Part shown: positions 9,511 to 19,687 of the stretch, one piece after another
How positions within the stretch are numbered: position 1 is the first letter of the stretch
Layout: every line of letters starts with the position of its first letter
From: an uncultured Sphingomonas sp.
GTDB lineage: Bacteria > Pseudomonadota > Alphaproteobacteria > Sphingomonadales > Sphingomonadaceae
Assembly: GCF_913774285.1 (NCBI RefSeq)
Contig: NZ_CAJYHX010000034.1
Location: 23,160 to 87,159, forward strand
Length of the DNA: 64,000 bases
Reading direction: 5' to 3'
The notes under the pieces: model-generated
What the model saw: the letters and a program-made list of their open reading frames with translations, nothing else
Database searches by the model: none
What the model was told of the DNA's origin: nothing
Position numbers and translations under genes: made by a program

Positions 9511-10338
9511 TCAGAAGCGGGTGGAGACGCCCAGATAGACCTGGGCATCGGGGGTGGCCTGGTTCAGGCCGAAATTGGCGCCGAGATCGAGCTGCAGCGT
9601 CGGGCGCAGCAGATAGGTCGCGGCGATGTCGGCGGAGGTCTGGGTGACGTAACCGGCAGGATCGAAATTCCGGGCCACCCAGAACTCGCCGATCAGCGTG
9701 AACGTCGACGTAACCGCCTTGCCGAGATTGGCGGTGCCGACCAGCTGGGCATGATGGCCATGGCCGTCGCTGTCGGCGAGCACGTCGCCTTCGGGACCGA
9801 AGGTGAGCGTAAAGCTCTTGGGCAGTGCGATATTGACCGGCACGATCACCCCGCCCTCGGTCTGGCCATTGCCGATGCCCGTCTTCGCGGTGGGGATCTT
9901 CACGAAGGGCAGCAGCGCGATCTGCACCTGGCCCGCCGGATCGGTGAGCCGCTGCTTCAGCCGCAGCGTGAGGTCACCGACGCCGTGGAGCGTCTGCGTG
10001 CCTTGCGCGGTGCGGGTGCGGACGGTTTCATAGGGCGCGATGCTCGCCTCGACGTCGGTCGAGCCGGTCAGGCCATATTTGAGCGTCGGGTTGGTGTAGA
10101 GGATCGTGTCGACGCGCGTATCGCCGGCATCGGTGCGGGTCCAGTTGCCGAGATCGGTCTCGAGTTGCACCATGCCCTGCGGCACGGTGCAGGCGAAGTT
10201 CGACTTGGTCGGGCGGTCGGTGCACAGCGCGGGCGCTGACGGTGCGGCGGCCGCCGGGGCAGCAGGCACGCTGTCCTGCGCGAAGGCCGGAACGGCAACG
10301 ACGGTGAGCGACGCGAACGAAAGAAAACTACGGAACAT
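9511..10338 (-). CDS. Outer-membrane beta-barrel protein (transporter / phenol MetA-pathway-like family) within the kdp operon
   Basis: Signal peptide MFRSFLSFASLTVVAVPAFAQD; GVGDLTLRLKQRL...LPFVKIPTAKTGIGNGQTEGGVIVPV pattern; terminal aromatic F (STRF). Confidence 0.75.
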   Translation of the reverse strand: MFRSFLSFASLTVVAVPAFAQDSVPAAPAAAAPSAPALCTDRPTKSNFACTVPQGMVQLETDLGNWTRTDAGDTRVDTILYTNPTLKYGLTGSTDVEASIAPYETVRTRTAQGTQTLHGVGDLTLRLKQRLTDPAGQVQIALLPFVKIPTAKTGIGNGQTEGGVIVPVNIALPKSFTLTFGPEGDVLADSDGHGHHAQLVGTANLGKAVTSTFTLIGEFWVARNFDPAGYVTQTSADIAATYLLRPTLQLDLGANFGLNQATPDAQVYLGVSTRF

Positions 10339-10352
10339 TGGGGTTCAAATCC

Positions 10353-12371
10353 TCAGGCGAGGTGAAGGCCGGCAACGGCCAGATCGATGAGCTTGATGCC
10401 GATGAACGGCGCGACCAGGCCGCCCAGGCCGTAGATGGCAAGGTTGCGGGCGAGCAGCTGGCCAGCCCCCATCGGCTTATAGGTCACGCCCTTGAGCGCG
10501 AGCGGCACCAGGAACGGGATGATGATCGCGTTGAAGATCACCGCCGACAGGATCGCGCTGGTCGGGCTCGACAGGCCCATCACATTGAGCACGCCGAGGC
10601 CGGGATAGAGCGCGACGAACATCGCCGGGATGATCGCGAAATACTTCGCGACGTCGTTGGCAATCGAGAAGGTGGTGAGCGCCCCGCGGGTCATCAGCAG
10701 CTGCTTGCCGAGGCCGACCACCTCGATCAGCTTGGTCGGATCGCTGTCGAGATCGACCATGTTGCCCGCCTCGCGCGCCGCCTGGGTGCCGGTGTTCATC
10801 GCCACGCCGACATCGGCCTGGGCGAGCGCCGGCGCGTCGTTGGTACCGTCGCCGCACATCGCGACGAGCTTGCCGCCCTGCTGTTCCTGGCGGATCAGCG
10901 CGAGCTTGTCCTCGGGCGTCGCTTCCGCAAGGAAGTCGTCCACGCCCGCCTCGGCAGCGATGGCAGCGGCGGTGAGCGGGTTGTCGCCGGTGATCATCAC
11001 CGTGCGGATGCCCATCCGGCGCAGCTCGGCGAACCGCTCGCGCACCCCGGCCTTGACCACGTCCTTCAGCGCCACCGCGCCGAGCAGGCGGCCGTTGCGG
11101 ACCACCGCCAGCGGGGTCATGCCGCCGCGCGCAATGCCGTCGGTGATGCGCTTGAGCTCGGCGGCACCGGCAGCATCCGGATCCATCTTGAGGATGGAGT
11201 CGACCGCGCCCTTCAGGATAACCGTATCACCCTGGCGGACGCCCGAGCTGCGGGTCTGCGCGGTGAAGGGGATCACTTCGGCATCGGCATCGAGCTTTGC
11301 GTCAAACGCGAACTTCTCGCGGCCCAGCGTCACGATCGAGCGGCCCTCGGGCGTCTCGTCGGCGAGGCTGGCGGTAAGCGCAGCTTCGGCCAGCGTGCGT
11401 TCTTCCACCCCGGTCAGCGGGTGGAAGGCGCTCGCCTGGCGGTCGCCGATGGTGATGGTGCCGGTCTTGTCGAGCAGCAGCACGTCGACGTCACCCGCCG
11501 CCTCCACCGCGCGGCCGGACTTGGCGAGCACGTTGAAGCGCACCAGCCGGTCCATGCCCGCGATGCCGATTGCGGAGAGCAGCGCCGCGATGGTCGTCGG
11601 GATCAGCGTGATCAGCAGCGCCGCCAGCACCGCCACCGGGATCGCACCGCCGGCATAGGTGGCGAAGGCCGGGATCGTGCCCACCGCGATCAGGAAGATG
11701 ATCGTCAGGCCGACGAGCAGGATCGTCAGCGCGATCTCGTTCGGGGTCTTCTGGCGCTCGGCGCCTTCGACCAGCGCGATCATGCGATCGAGGAAGCCCT
11801 TGCCGGGATCTTGCGTCACGCGAAGGATGATCTTGTCCGAGATGACGCGCGTGCCGGCGGTGACCGCCGAACGGTCGCCGCCCGCCTCGCGGATCACCGG
11901 CGCGCTTTCACCGGTGATCGCGGCCTCGTTGACCGAGGCGACGCCCTCGATGACTTCGCCATCGGCCGGGATCAGGTCGCCGGTCTCGACCAGCACGAGG
12001 TCGTCGCGCTCGAGCAGATGCGCCTCGACCTTGCGCCAGGTCTCGCCGACGCCGGTGAGCTTCTTTGCCTCCAGCTCGGACTTGGTCGCGCGCAGCGACG
12101 CTGCCTGGGCGCGGCCCCGGCCCTCGGCGAGTGCTTCGGCGAAGGTGCCGAACAGCACGGTGAGCCACAGCCAGACGATCAGCTGGACCTGGAACCCCAC
12201 CGGCAGCGGCTCGCCGCCGAGCGCGAGCAGCACGGTGAGCAGCAGTGCCGCGACGGCCGTGGTGAACAGGATGGGGTTGCGGATCAGCTCGCGCGGATCG
12301 AGCTTGCGGAACGCGTCCCCGATGGCCGGGCCGATCAGCTCGGCCGCGAAGATGGACTTGGGTGCAGACAT
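10353..12371 (-). CDS. kdpB: Potassium-transporting P-type ATPase subunit KdpB
   Basis: [13 protein letters not shown] phosphorylation motif, [41 protein letters not shown] hinge motif. Confidence 0.97.
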   Translation of the reverse strand: MSAPKSIFAAELIGPAIGDAFRKLDPRELIRNPILFTTAVAALLLTVLLALGGEPLPVGFQVQLIVWLWLTVLFGTFAEALAEGRGRAQAASLRATKSELEAKKLTGVGETWRKVEAHLLERDDLVLVETGDLIPADGEVIEGVASVNEAAITGESAPVIREAGGDRSAVTAGTRVISDKIILRVTQDPGKGFLDRMIALVEGAERQKTPNEIALTILLVGLTIIFLIAVGTIPAFATYAGGAIPVAVLAALLITLIPTTIAALLSAIGIAGMDRLVRFNVLAKSGRAVEAAGDVDVLLLDKTGTITIGDRQASAFHPLTGVEERTLAEAALTASLADETPEGRSIVTLGREKFAFDAKLDADAEVIPFTAQTRSSGVRQGDTVILKGAVDSILKMDPDAAGAAELKRITDGIARGGMTPLAVVRNGRLLGAVALKDVVKAGVRERFAELRRMGIRTVMITGDNPLTAAAIAAEAGVDDFLAEATPEDKLALIRQEQQGGKLVAMCGDGTNDAPALAQADVGVAMNTGTQAAREAGNMVDLDSDPTKLIEVVGLGKQLLMTRGALTTFSIANDVAKYFAIIPAMFVALYPGLGVLNVMGLSSPTSAILSAVIFNAIIIPFLVPLALKGVTYKPMGAGQLLARNLAIYGLGGLVAPFIGIKLIDLAVAGLHLA

Positions 12372-12383
12372 TGCTTGTCGTCC

Positions 12384-14087
12384 TCAGAAGAGCTGGCCGC
12401 GGAGCAGCGTGACGTGATCGGCGATCGGCCCCAGCGCCAGGCTCGGCAGGAAGGTGAGCCCGCCCAGGATCAGGATGATGCCGACGAGCAGCCCCACCCA
12501 CAGCGGTCCGGTGGTCGGGAAGGCGCCGACGCCGCCGGCGACCTGCTTCTTGGCGGCGAGGCTGCCGGCGATCGCCAGCACCGGCACGATCACGAAGAAG
12601 CGGCCGAGCCACATCGCGATGCCGAGCATGGCGTTGTAGAAAGGCGTGTTCGCCGAGAGACCCGCAAAGGCCGAGCCGTTGTTGCCGGTCGCGGAGGTGA
12701 AGGCGTAGAGGATCTCCGAGAAGCCGTGCGGGCCGTTATTGGCGATGCCCGCAAGCCCGGCCGGCAGCACCGAGGCCAGCGCAGCGCCGCCCAGGATGCA
12801 CAGCGGCAGCACGGCCACCGCGAGCACCGCCAGCTTCACTTCGCGCGCCTCGATCTTCTTGCCGACATATTCGGGCGTGCGCCCCACCATCAGCCCGGCG
12901 ACGAACACCGAGAGGATGGCGAACAGCAGGAAGCCGTAGATGCCGGCACCGACGCCGCCGACAACGATCTCGCCAAGCTGGATGTTGAACAGCGGAATCA
13001 GGCCACCCAGCGCGGTGAAGCTGTCATGCATCGCATTGACCGCGCCGCACGAAGCCGCTGTGGTGACGACCGCGAACAGCGCGCTGCCGACCACGCCGAA
13101 GCGGGTTTCCTTGCCCTCCAGATTGCCGCCGGCGACATGGAGCGCGTGGAGCGCCGGGTTTCCGGCGGATTCCGCCGCATAGGTCACCGCGATGCCGCCG
13201 AGGAACAGCACCGCCATCGCGGCGAGGATCGCCCAGCCCTGGCGGGTGTCGCCCACCGCCTTGCCGAAGGTCCAGGTAAGGCCGACGCCGACGAGGAAGA
13301 TCGACAGCATCTGCACCAGGTTGGTCAGCGCGGTCGGGTTCTCGAACGGATGCGCCGAGTTGGCGTTGAAGAAGCCGCCCCCATTGGTGCCGAGCATCTT
13401 GATCGCCTCCTGGCTGGCGACGGGGCCGAGCACGATCGTCTGGCGCGCGCCTTCCAGCGTGGTCGCGTCGACGCTGCTCGCCAGCGTCTGCGGCACGCCG
13501 CTGGCCACGAGGAACAGCGCATAGACAAGGCAGATCGGCAGCAGCAGGTAGAGGACGACGCGGGTGAAGTCGGCCCAGAAATTGCCGATGCCGCGCGACT
13601 CCTTCCGCGCGAAACCGCGGAAAAGCGCGAAGGCGATGGCGATGCCGGTCGCAGCGGACGTGAAGTTGTGAACCGCCAGCCCCAGCGCCTGCGACAGGTT
13701 GGAAAGCGTCGATTCGCCCGCATAGCCCTGCCAGTTGGTGTTGGTGGCAAAGCTGATCGCGGTGTTGAACGCGCCGTCGGCGCCCATGCCGGCGAGCCCG
13801 CGCGGGTTCCACGGCAGCACCGCCTGCAGGCGCAGCACCGCATAGGTGAGCACCGCGAGCGCAAGGTTGAACAGGATCAGGTGCAGCGCATAGGCGCGCC
13901 AGCCCTGCTCGGCGTTCGGATCGATGCCGCTGATGCGGTAGATGCCGCGCTCGACGGGGCCGAGGACGCGGTGGAGCGGGGTGCGGCGGCCTTCGTACAG
14001 CGCGAAGAGCCACAGCCCCATCGGCTTGGCGGCGGCAGCGAGGATGGCGACGAACAGGGCAATGAAGCCCCAGCCTTGAACTGTCAT
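12384..14087 (-). CDS. kdpA: Potassium-transporting ATPase subunit KdpA
   Basis: 567 aa polytopic protein with [26 protein letters not shown] selectivity-filter-like motif of KdpA. Confidence 0.97.
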   Translation of the reverse strand: MTVQGWGFIALFVAILAAAAKPMGLWLFALYEGRRTPLHRVLGPVERGIYRISGIDPNAEQGWRAYALHLILFNLALAVLTYAVLRLQAVLPWNPRGLAGMGADGAFNTAISFATNTNWQGYAGESTLSNLSQALGLAVHNFTSAATGIAIAFALFRGFARKESRGIGNFWADFTRVVLYLLLPICLVYALFLVASGVPQTLASSVDATTLEGARQTIVLGPVASQEAIKMLGTNGGGFFNANSAHPFENPTALTNLVQMLSIFLVGVGLTWTFGKAVGDTRQGWAILAAMAVLFLGGIAVTYAAESAGNPALHALHVAGGNLEGKETRFGVVGSALFAVVTTAASCGAVNAMHDSFTALGGLIPLFNIQLGEIVVGGVGAGIYGFLLFAILSVFVAGLMVGRTPEYVGKKIEAREVKLAVLAVAVLPLCILGGAALASVLPAGLAGIANNGPHGFSEILYAFTSATGNNGSAFAGLSANTPFYNAMLGIAMWLGRFFVIVPVLAIAGSLAAKKQVAGGVGAFPTTGPLWVGLLVGIILILGGLTFLPSLALGPIADHVTLLRGQLF

Positions 14088-14097
14088 GCGGCTCTCC

Positions 14098-14187
14098 TCA
14101 GAAACGCTCGGGCCGCAGCAGCACCGCGACTAGGTAGAGGAGGAGCGCGACTGCGGTCGCGCCGGCGAGCATCAGGTGCAGGCCCAT
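14098..14187 (-). CDS. kdpF: KdpF, 29-aa membrane peptide
   Basis: Manual reverse-strand translation: [29 protein letters not shown]; ends 10 nt before kdpA start; characteristic L(R/Y)PE(R/K)F C-terminus. Below the ORF-track length cutoff. Confidence 0.88.
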   Translation of the reverse strand: MGLHLMLAGATAVALLLYLVAVLLRPERF

Positions 14188-14190
14188 CGC

Positions 14191-14274
14191 TCAGGCCTTC
14201 ACGCACAGCTGGACGAAGGCCAGCGTAAGCAGGAAAAGCCCGCCGAGCGCGGCGAGCCAGAGAATGTCGGACAT
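14191..14274 (-). CDS. 27-aa single-TM small protein upstream of kdpF
   Basis: Manual translation: MSDILWLAALGGLFLLTLAFVQLCVKA*; stop lies 3 nt before the kdpF ATG; hydrophobic helix. Confidence 0.6.
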   Translation of the reverse strand: MSDILWLAALGGLFLLTLAFVQLCVKA

Positions 14275-14498
14275 GGGGTTGGCCCTTGTTGCGTGCCGCC
14301 GGGTGGCGGCCTTGGGCGCGATCTAGGTCTGGTGAGCGTTAAGCTTCGACGGCGAATGCCGGGCGGCGGCATTAAGAATCCATATAGTCGGGCGGCGGGG
14401 CGTGGCGTTCGGCTGCGGGTTCGGCGTATCGAGGGCTTCTCGGCATTGAACAGGGTAATCGCTGATGGATTGCGGGTCGGCGCCTGCCACACACCACC

Positions 14499-14593
14499 GT
14501 CATTCCCGCGAAGGCGGGAATCCATTGCCCTGTGCGCTGGGGGCAGGAACCGCCGCATCAGCGCGAATGGATCCCCGCCTTCGCGGGGATGAC
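14499..14593. repeat. REP-type nested palindrome, copy 1
   Basis: gtcattcccgcgaaggcgggaatccat ... atggatccccgccttcgcggggatgac: two hairpin arms in inverted orientation; second copy at 32776-32869. Confidence 0.85.
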
Positions 14594-14658
14594 GGCTTGG
14601 AGGCTAGTGCCCGCACTCCAAGCCACTGGGAAAACGCAACCCGCGAGAGGCTCGCCCA

Positions 14659-17277
14659 TTGAACGATCGCCCCAACCCCGATGCGCTGCTGCGCGAAGCC
14701 CGGCGCGAGGCGCGCGGGCGGCTGAAGATCTTCCTCGGTGCGGCCCCCGGCGTGGGCAAGACCTTCGAGATGCTGCGCGGGGGCGCCGAGCGGCTGCGCG
14801 CCGGCAAGGACGTCGTTGTAGGTGTTGTCGAGACGCATGGCCGCGCCGAGACCGAGGCGCTGGTCGCCCCCTTCGAGGTGCTCCCCCGCAAGGCGGTGGA
14901 GCATCAGAGCCACCGGTTGGAGGAGATGGATCTCGACGCGATCCTGGCGCGCCGGCCCACGCTGGTGCTGGTCGACGAGCTCGCCCACACCAATGCGCCC
15001 GGCTGCCGCCACCCGAAGCGCTGGCAGGACGTGGAGGAGCTGCGCGACGCCGGCATCCATGTCTACACCACGCTCAACGTCCAGCATGTCGAAAGCCTCA
15101 ACGACGTGGTGGCGAGCGTCACTCGTGTGCGGGTGCGCGAGACGGTGCCCGACGCGATCTTCGACGATGCCGAGATCGAGCTGGTGGACCTGCCGCCGGA
15201 CGAGCTGATCGACCGGCTGAAGGAGGGCAAGGTCTATGTGCCCGCCGAGGCCAGCCGCGCGCTCGCCCATTTCTTCTCCAAGGCGAACCTTTCCGCGCTC
15301 CGGGAGATGGCGCTGCGCCGCGCCGCGCTCAGCGTCGACCGGGCGATGCTCGACCATCTCGATGCGCTGGCGGTGCCCGGCACCTTCGCGGCCGGCGAGC
15401 GCGTGCTGGTGGCGGTGAGCGAACTGCCGGGCGGCGACGGACTGGTGCGCGCGGGCAAGCGGCTTTCCGACGCGCTGAAGGCACCTTGGCAGGTGGTGTT
15501 CATCGAGACCCCGCGCGCCGAACGCTTCCGCCCGGAGCAACGCCACCGCGTCGCCGAAACGCTGCAACTGGCGAGCAGCCTCGGCGCCACCGTCGCCACC
15601 GTGCCCGCCGCCACCGTGATCGACGGGCTGCGCACCCACCTTGCGGGCATGCGCGCGACCCAGCTGGTGATCGGCCGCTCGCGCCGCAGCTGGTGGTTCG
15701 AGCTGCGCCACGGCTCGGTCGTCGAATCGATGCTGCGCGCCAGCCAGGGCGTCGCGGTCCACGTCCTGCCCTCGACCGAGGAACGGGCCCGCGAGCGCCG
15801 CGCCCCCGCCCTGCCCGCGCTCGGCCGCTGGCAGGAGCATCTGGTCGGAGGGCTGTCCGTCGCGCTGACCGTGCTGCTGGGAAAGGTCAGCCTGCCGCTG
15901 ATCGGCGCGGGCGGCACCGATCTCCTGTTCCTGCTGCCAGTGATCCTGATCGCCTTCCGCTACGGCTTCGGGCCCGGCGTCTCCGCAGCCGCAATGGCGG
16001 GGCTCGCCTACAATTTCTTCTTCCTGCCGCCGCTCTACACCTTCACGATCGGCGACCCGCAAAGCGTGCTGACCTTCTTCGTGCTGGAAGCGATCGCGCT
16101 GTTCACCGCCAACCTCACTGCCCGCTTGCGCGCGCGCGCGACACTCGGCACGCGCAGCGCGCAGGAAAATGCCGCCGTCGCCGCTTTCGGCCAGGCGCTG
16201 GCCCGCGCGTCCGACACCGAGACGACCAGCCGCGTCGTCTGCGAGGAGATCGCGCGGCTGCTCGACGTGTCGGTGCTGCTGCTGGTCCGCCGCGACGGTG
16301 CGCTGACCCGCATCGCCAGCTGTCCGGAAGACGCCCCGCCGATGGGCGCGGTCGACCATGCCGCCGCCGAATGGGCGTGGAGCAGCGGCGAGGCGGGCGG
16401 GGTCGGCACCGGCACGCTGATCGCCGCCGACTGGCAGTTCCACCCCCTGCGCACCAGCCTGGGCGTGCTCGCGGTGATCGGCCTCGCCGCGCCCGACGGC
16501 CGCGAGCCGATCACCGCGGATCGTGCGCTATTGCTCTCTACCCTGCTCGGCCAGGCGGCGCTGGCGCATGAGCGGCTGCGGCTGGAGCAGGACGTGCGCG
16601 AAGTCTCCGTGCTGCGCGAGCGCGACAGGCTGCGCGCCGCCCTGCTCTCCTCGATCGGCCATGACCTGCGCACGCCGCTCACCTCGGTGGCGGCGGCGGT
16701 GGACGCGCTCGCCCATGCCCACCCGCACGAGCCCGCCACCGCCATCGCGCGGGCCGAGGTCGCCAGGCTGCGCCGCTTCCTCGACAATCTGATCGACATG
16801 GTGCGGATCGATGCCGGCGCCGTGGCACTGAACCTGGAGCCGATCGACCTCACCGACGCCGCTGCCGCCGCGGTGCACGACCTGCGCGACGTGCTGGCCG
16901 GCCGCGAGCTGGTGCTGCGCGTGCCGCCGGACCTGCCGCTGGTCCGCGCCGATCCCCGGCTGCTCCACCATATCCTGCTCAACCTGCTCTCCAATGCCGC
17001 CGTGCATGGCGGCGAGGGCCCGATCGAGATCCTCGGCGAGCGCCGCCCGGATGCGGTGCGGCTAGCGGTGCGCGACCATGGTCCCGGCCTGCCCCCCGGC
17101 GAGGAAGCGACGATCTTCGAGACCTTCGCGCGCGGGACCGGCAGCGACCGTGCCGGCGGTAGCGGGCTGGGGCTCGCCATCGCCAAGGGCTTTGCCGGGG
17201 CGATGGCAGCCCCCATCCGCGCCATGGACGCCGAGGGCGGCGGGGCGCTGTTCGCGGTCGACCTCCAGCCGGTCTGA
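14659..17277 (+). CDS. kdpD: Sensor histidine kinase KdpD
   Basis: N-terminal KdpD domain (GAAPGVGKTFEML, VLVDELAHTNAPGCRHPKRWQDVEEL), DUF4118-like TM region, GAF region, HisKA/HATPase (SSIGHDLRTPLTS, NLLSNAAVHG, GSGLGLAIAKGF). Confidence 0.96.
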   Translation: MNDRPNPDALLREARREARGRLKIFLGAAPGVGKTFEMLRGGAERLRAGKDVVVGVVETHGRAETEALVAPFEVLPRKAVEHQSHRLEEMDLDAILARRPTLVLVDELAHTNAPGCRHPKRWQDVEELRDAGIHVYTTLNVQHVESLNDVVASVTRVRVRETVPDAIFDDAEIELVDLPPDELIDRLKEGKVYVPAEASRALAHFFSKANLSALREMALRRAALSVDRAMLDHLDALAVPGTFAAGERVLVAVSELPGGDGLVRAGKRLSDALKAPWQVVFIETPRAERFRPEQRHRVAETLQLASSLGATVATVPAATVIDGLRTHLAGMRATQLVIGRSRRSWWFELRHGSVVESMLRASQGVAVHVLPSTEERARERRAPALPALGRWQEHLVGGLSVALTVLLGKVSLPLIGAGGTDLLFLLPVILIAFRYGFGPGVSAAAMAGLAYNFFFLPPLYTFTIGDPQSVLTFFVLEAIALFTANLTARLRARATLGTRSAQENAAVAAFGQALARASDTETTSRVVCEEIARLLDVSVLLLVRRDGALTRIASCPEDAPPMGAVDHAAAEWAWSSGEAGGVGTGTLIAADWQFHPLRTSLGVLAVIGLAAPDGREPITADRALLLSTLLGQAALAHERLRLEQDVREVSVLRERDRLRAALLSSIGHDLRTPLTSVAAAVDALAHAHPHEPATAIARAEVARLRRFLDNLIDMVRIDAGAVALNLEPIDLTDAAAAAVHDLRDVLAGRELVLRVPPDLPLVRADPRLLHHILLNLLSNAAVHGGEGPIEILGERRPDAVRLAVRDHGPGLPPGEEATIFETFARGTGSDRAGGSGLGLAIAKGFAGAMAAPIRAMDAEGGGALFAVDLQPV

Positions 17278-17364
17278 CGCGCGCTTGCGCAAGGATTGAA
17301 CGAAAACATCCAAATCCGACGCCGTGCCTCCGGATCGGACTTGCCATGCCGCGCTGCAGCCAAC

Positions 17365-18066
17365 ATGGTGGCAACACGGTTTTACATCGAAACGCAGGGC
17401 GTGGGGGCAAGCGAGATCGACCTGGCGACGCGGTTCGCCCAACTCTTCGCGTGCAGCGAAGCGGTCGCGACCGAGCTGGCCGCGGCGGCGATGCTCCGTC
17501 GCTGCCCGCAAGGTGCCACCGTCGTCCACCAAGGCGAGATACTGGGCCGCGTGCTGGTGCTACTCGAAGGCCATGTCCGCGCCGCGATGGTGACGCTGGA
17601 CGGCCGCGTGCTCCAGATCGCCGAACACCATCCCGGCGACATTTTCGGCGGCGTCGACCCCGGCCGCGAGCAGGCGAGCGACTGCACCGCCACCATGCCG
17701 ACCGTGATCGCCAGCTTCGCCACGGCCGACTTCTACGCGTTCGCCGAACGCCATGCGTGTGTCGGCATCGTGCTGGCCCGGACGATGGTGCGCCAGTTCG
17801 GCGCGCTGAGCCAGCTCGTCTCGGCGCGGCTGACGCTTTCCGCCAATGGCCGCGTCCATGCCGAGCTGTTGCGGCTGGCGCGCGCGCAGGACGGGCGCTG
17901 GATCCGCCCGCTGCCGGTGCTGTCCGACCTCGCCCTGCGTGTGCAGACCGCGCGCGAAACCGTCTCCCGCGCCGTATCCGCGCTCGAGCGGCGCGGCATC
18001 GTCCAGCGGCACGAGGACGGGCTGGAGATCGTCGCCCCCGCCCGGCTCGAAGCGCTTATCGTCTGA
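17365..18066 (+). CDS. Crp/Fnr-family transcriptional regulator
   Basis: cNMP-binding-like fold (GATVVHQGEILGRVLVLLEGHVRAAM) and C-terminal HTH (SDLALRVQTARETVSRAVSALERRGIVQRHEDGLEIV). ORF may start at TTG 17296. Confidence 0.85.
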   Translation: MVATRFYIETQGVGASEIDLATRFAQLFACSEAVATELAAAAMLRRCPQGATVVHQGEILGRVLVLLEGHVRAAMVTLDGRVLQIAEHHPGDIFGGVDPGREQASDCTATMPTVIASFATADFYAFAERHACVGIVLARTMVRQFGALSQLVSARLTLSANGRVHAELLRLARAQDGRWIRPLPVLSDLALRVQTARETVSRAVSALERRGIVQRHEDGLEIVAPARLEALIV

Positions 18067-19687
18067 ACCGCGGCTTGAGCGCGTAGACCGTCGTCGGCGC
18101 CTGGCCGACCAGCGCCATCTCACCGACCAGCTCCGCCCGCCCCGCATCGGCCTCGCACGCGGCGAGGCTGGCCGCGAAGGCTTCGCTGGCGAAGGTGGCG
18201 CCAGCGGTCGTCACCCCCAGCATCCGCTCGGCGAGGTCGAAGGCGCCGCCCAGCAGCACGGGCGCGCCGGTCACCGGATCGTCGATCGAGATGGCGAGGC
18301 CGATGTGCAGCGCCTGGCGGAACGGCCCGCTCGCCCCCAGCGTCGCCGACAGCCGCACCGCCGCACCGTACGCCTGGCTGGTGCCCTCGAACGCGATCAG
18401 CAGCCGCCGCGAGGTCCAGCGGATGGCGAGCGTAGGCGTGTGGCACAGCGCCTGGCGCAGCGCCGGCAGGCGCCCGGCGACGTCGCGGTCGAGCGCCATG
18501 AAATCCTCGCCCTCGCCGCCGAGCAGGTCGACCGCGAGCACCGAGATCACCTGCGGCGCGGTACGATCGGCCCCCTGCGGACCCGAGGGGGCGCGCAGCG
18601 GCAGCAGATGCTGGCGCCGCCCCGCCTTGCGCCACAATCCACCAGCGTGCGCGCTCTGGCCGACTTCGTCGACCGAGGCGGGGCCGAGCAGCAGTTGCAC
18701 CGCCTCGGACTGGAGCAGCCCGGCATGCATCGCCGCGCGCCCCATCGCGACGAGATCGGCGAGCCGGACCGAGGGCATGAACGCCGCCGGGCTCGCCTCG
18801 CCCATTTCCTGGACGCTGGCGGCCTCGGCCAGCGCCGCCTCGAAGCGCGTCACCCAGCCTTCGCCATGCGGCCGCACCGAGCGATCGACGAACGCCGCGA
18901 CGTCGCCGGGCAGCACCACGTGCAGCTCGGCACCGCGCGCGATCAGCCGCTCGGCGATCAGCAGGTCGGCGCCGGCGGCGAGCGCGCCATAGCCGAAGCC
19001 CACCCGCTCCTGCGCCAGCAGCGCATCGATCGATTCGGAAAGCGCCGCCACGTCCTCGGGCAGGCGCATATGGCCGGCAAAATGGAGGCTGCGCGGCGGG
19101 CGATAGGCATCGAGCCATGCCGCCGGTGCGCCCTGCTCGGCGAGAATCACGCCGAACTGGCGCAGCGTCGAGGCATGGTCTTCCCAGGCGAGCGGCGCCG
19201 CGCCGATCGCGCGGGCGAGCGCGGTCTCGGCGGCGTCGCGGTCGCCGGCGAGCAGCAGCGCCTCGGCCTCGGTCGCGCCGAGCCAATAGGGGGTTTCGTC
19301 GGGAACGCCTGCCTGGAGCAGGTCCTGCACGTCGGCGGCCAGCGCCTGGCTGCCCGCCACGTCCCCGGCGATCAGTGCGAGCGTCGCCGCGTTGATCAGG
19401 GGATAGGGGGCCGGGGCCAACTGCGCCGCCGCGCTATAGGCGGCGGCGGCTTCGCGGGCATGCTGCCGCCGGGCCTCGCCGGCGAGCAGCAGTGCCTCGT
19501 CCTTGAGGAGCCTGCCGCGCAGGCTGAGCACGGCGGGATCGTCCGCGACGCGGTCATAACCCGCGTCGCGAAACATCCGCCAGGCGAGATCGAGCGCACC
19601 GGCACGCGCCTGGGCCGTTATCGCTAGCACACTCGACGTCATCCTACCCGGCATACTCCCCAGTCTTCGAAGCGAAGATTCGTTCAA
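18056..19687 (-). CDS. TPR-repeat protein with SLOG-like Rossmann segment and degenerate class III cyclase-like C-terminus
   Basis: N-terminal helical repeats; LHFAGHM...GFGYGALAAGADLLIAERLIARGAELHVVLPGD resembles SLOG/LOG motifs; C-terminal VLAVDLLGG...LHIGLAIS...GGAFDLAERML...GATFASEAFAA...VGEMAL resembles a nucleotidyl cyclase homology domain. TTG start overlaps the upstream gene; ATG starts at 19654/19642 possible. Confidence 0.65.
   Translation of the reverse strand: MNESSLRRLGSMPGRMTSSVLAITAQARAGALDLAWRMFRDAGYDRVADDPAVLSLRGRLLKDEALLLAGEARRQHAREAAAAYSAAAQLAPAPYPLINAATLALIAGDVAGSQALAADVQDLLQAGVPDETPYWLGATEAEALLLAGDRDAAETALARAIGAAPLAWEDHASTLRQFGVILAEQGAPAAWLDAYRPPRSLHFAGHMRLPEDVAALSESIDALLAQERVGFGYGALAAGADLLIAERLIARGAELHVVLPGDVAAFVDRSVRPHGEGWVTRFEAALAEAASVQEMGEASPAAFMPSVRLADLVAMGRAAMHAGLLQSEAVQLLLGPASVDEVGQSAHAGGLWRKAGRRQHLLPLRAPSGPQGADRTAPQVISVLAVDLLGGEGEDFMALDRDVAGRLPALRQALCHTPTLAIRWTSRRLLIAFEGTSQAYGAAVRLSATLGASGPFRQALHIGLAISIDDPVTGAPVLLGGAFDLAERMLGVTTAGATFASEAFAASLAACEADAGRAELVGEMALVGQAPTTVYALKPRFRR

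Noticed and set aside
10338-14228. 1296-aa plus-strand ORF
   Set aside because: Antisense shadow of kdpA/kdpB; low-complexity Arg/Asp/Gln/His-rich composition typical of GC-rich complementary frames.
14465-14662. 65-aa ORF (HSREGGNP...MDPRLRGDDG)
   Set aside because: Translation of the REP palindrome, a common false ORF.
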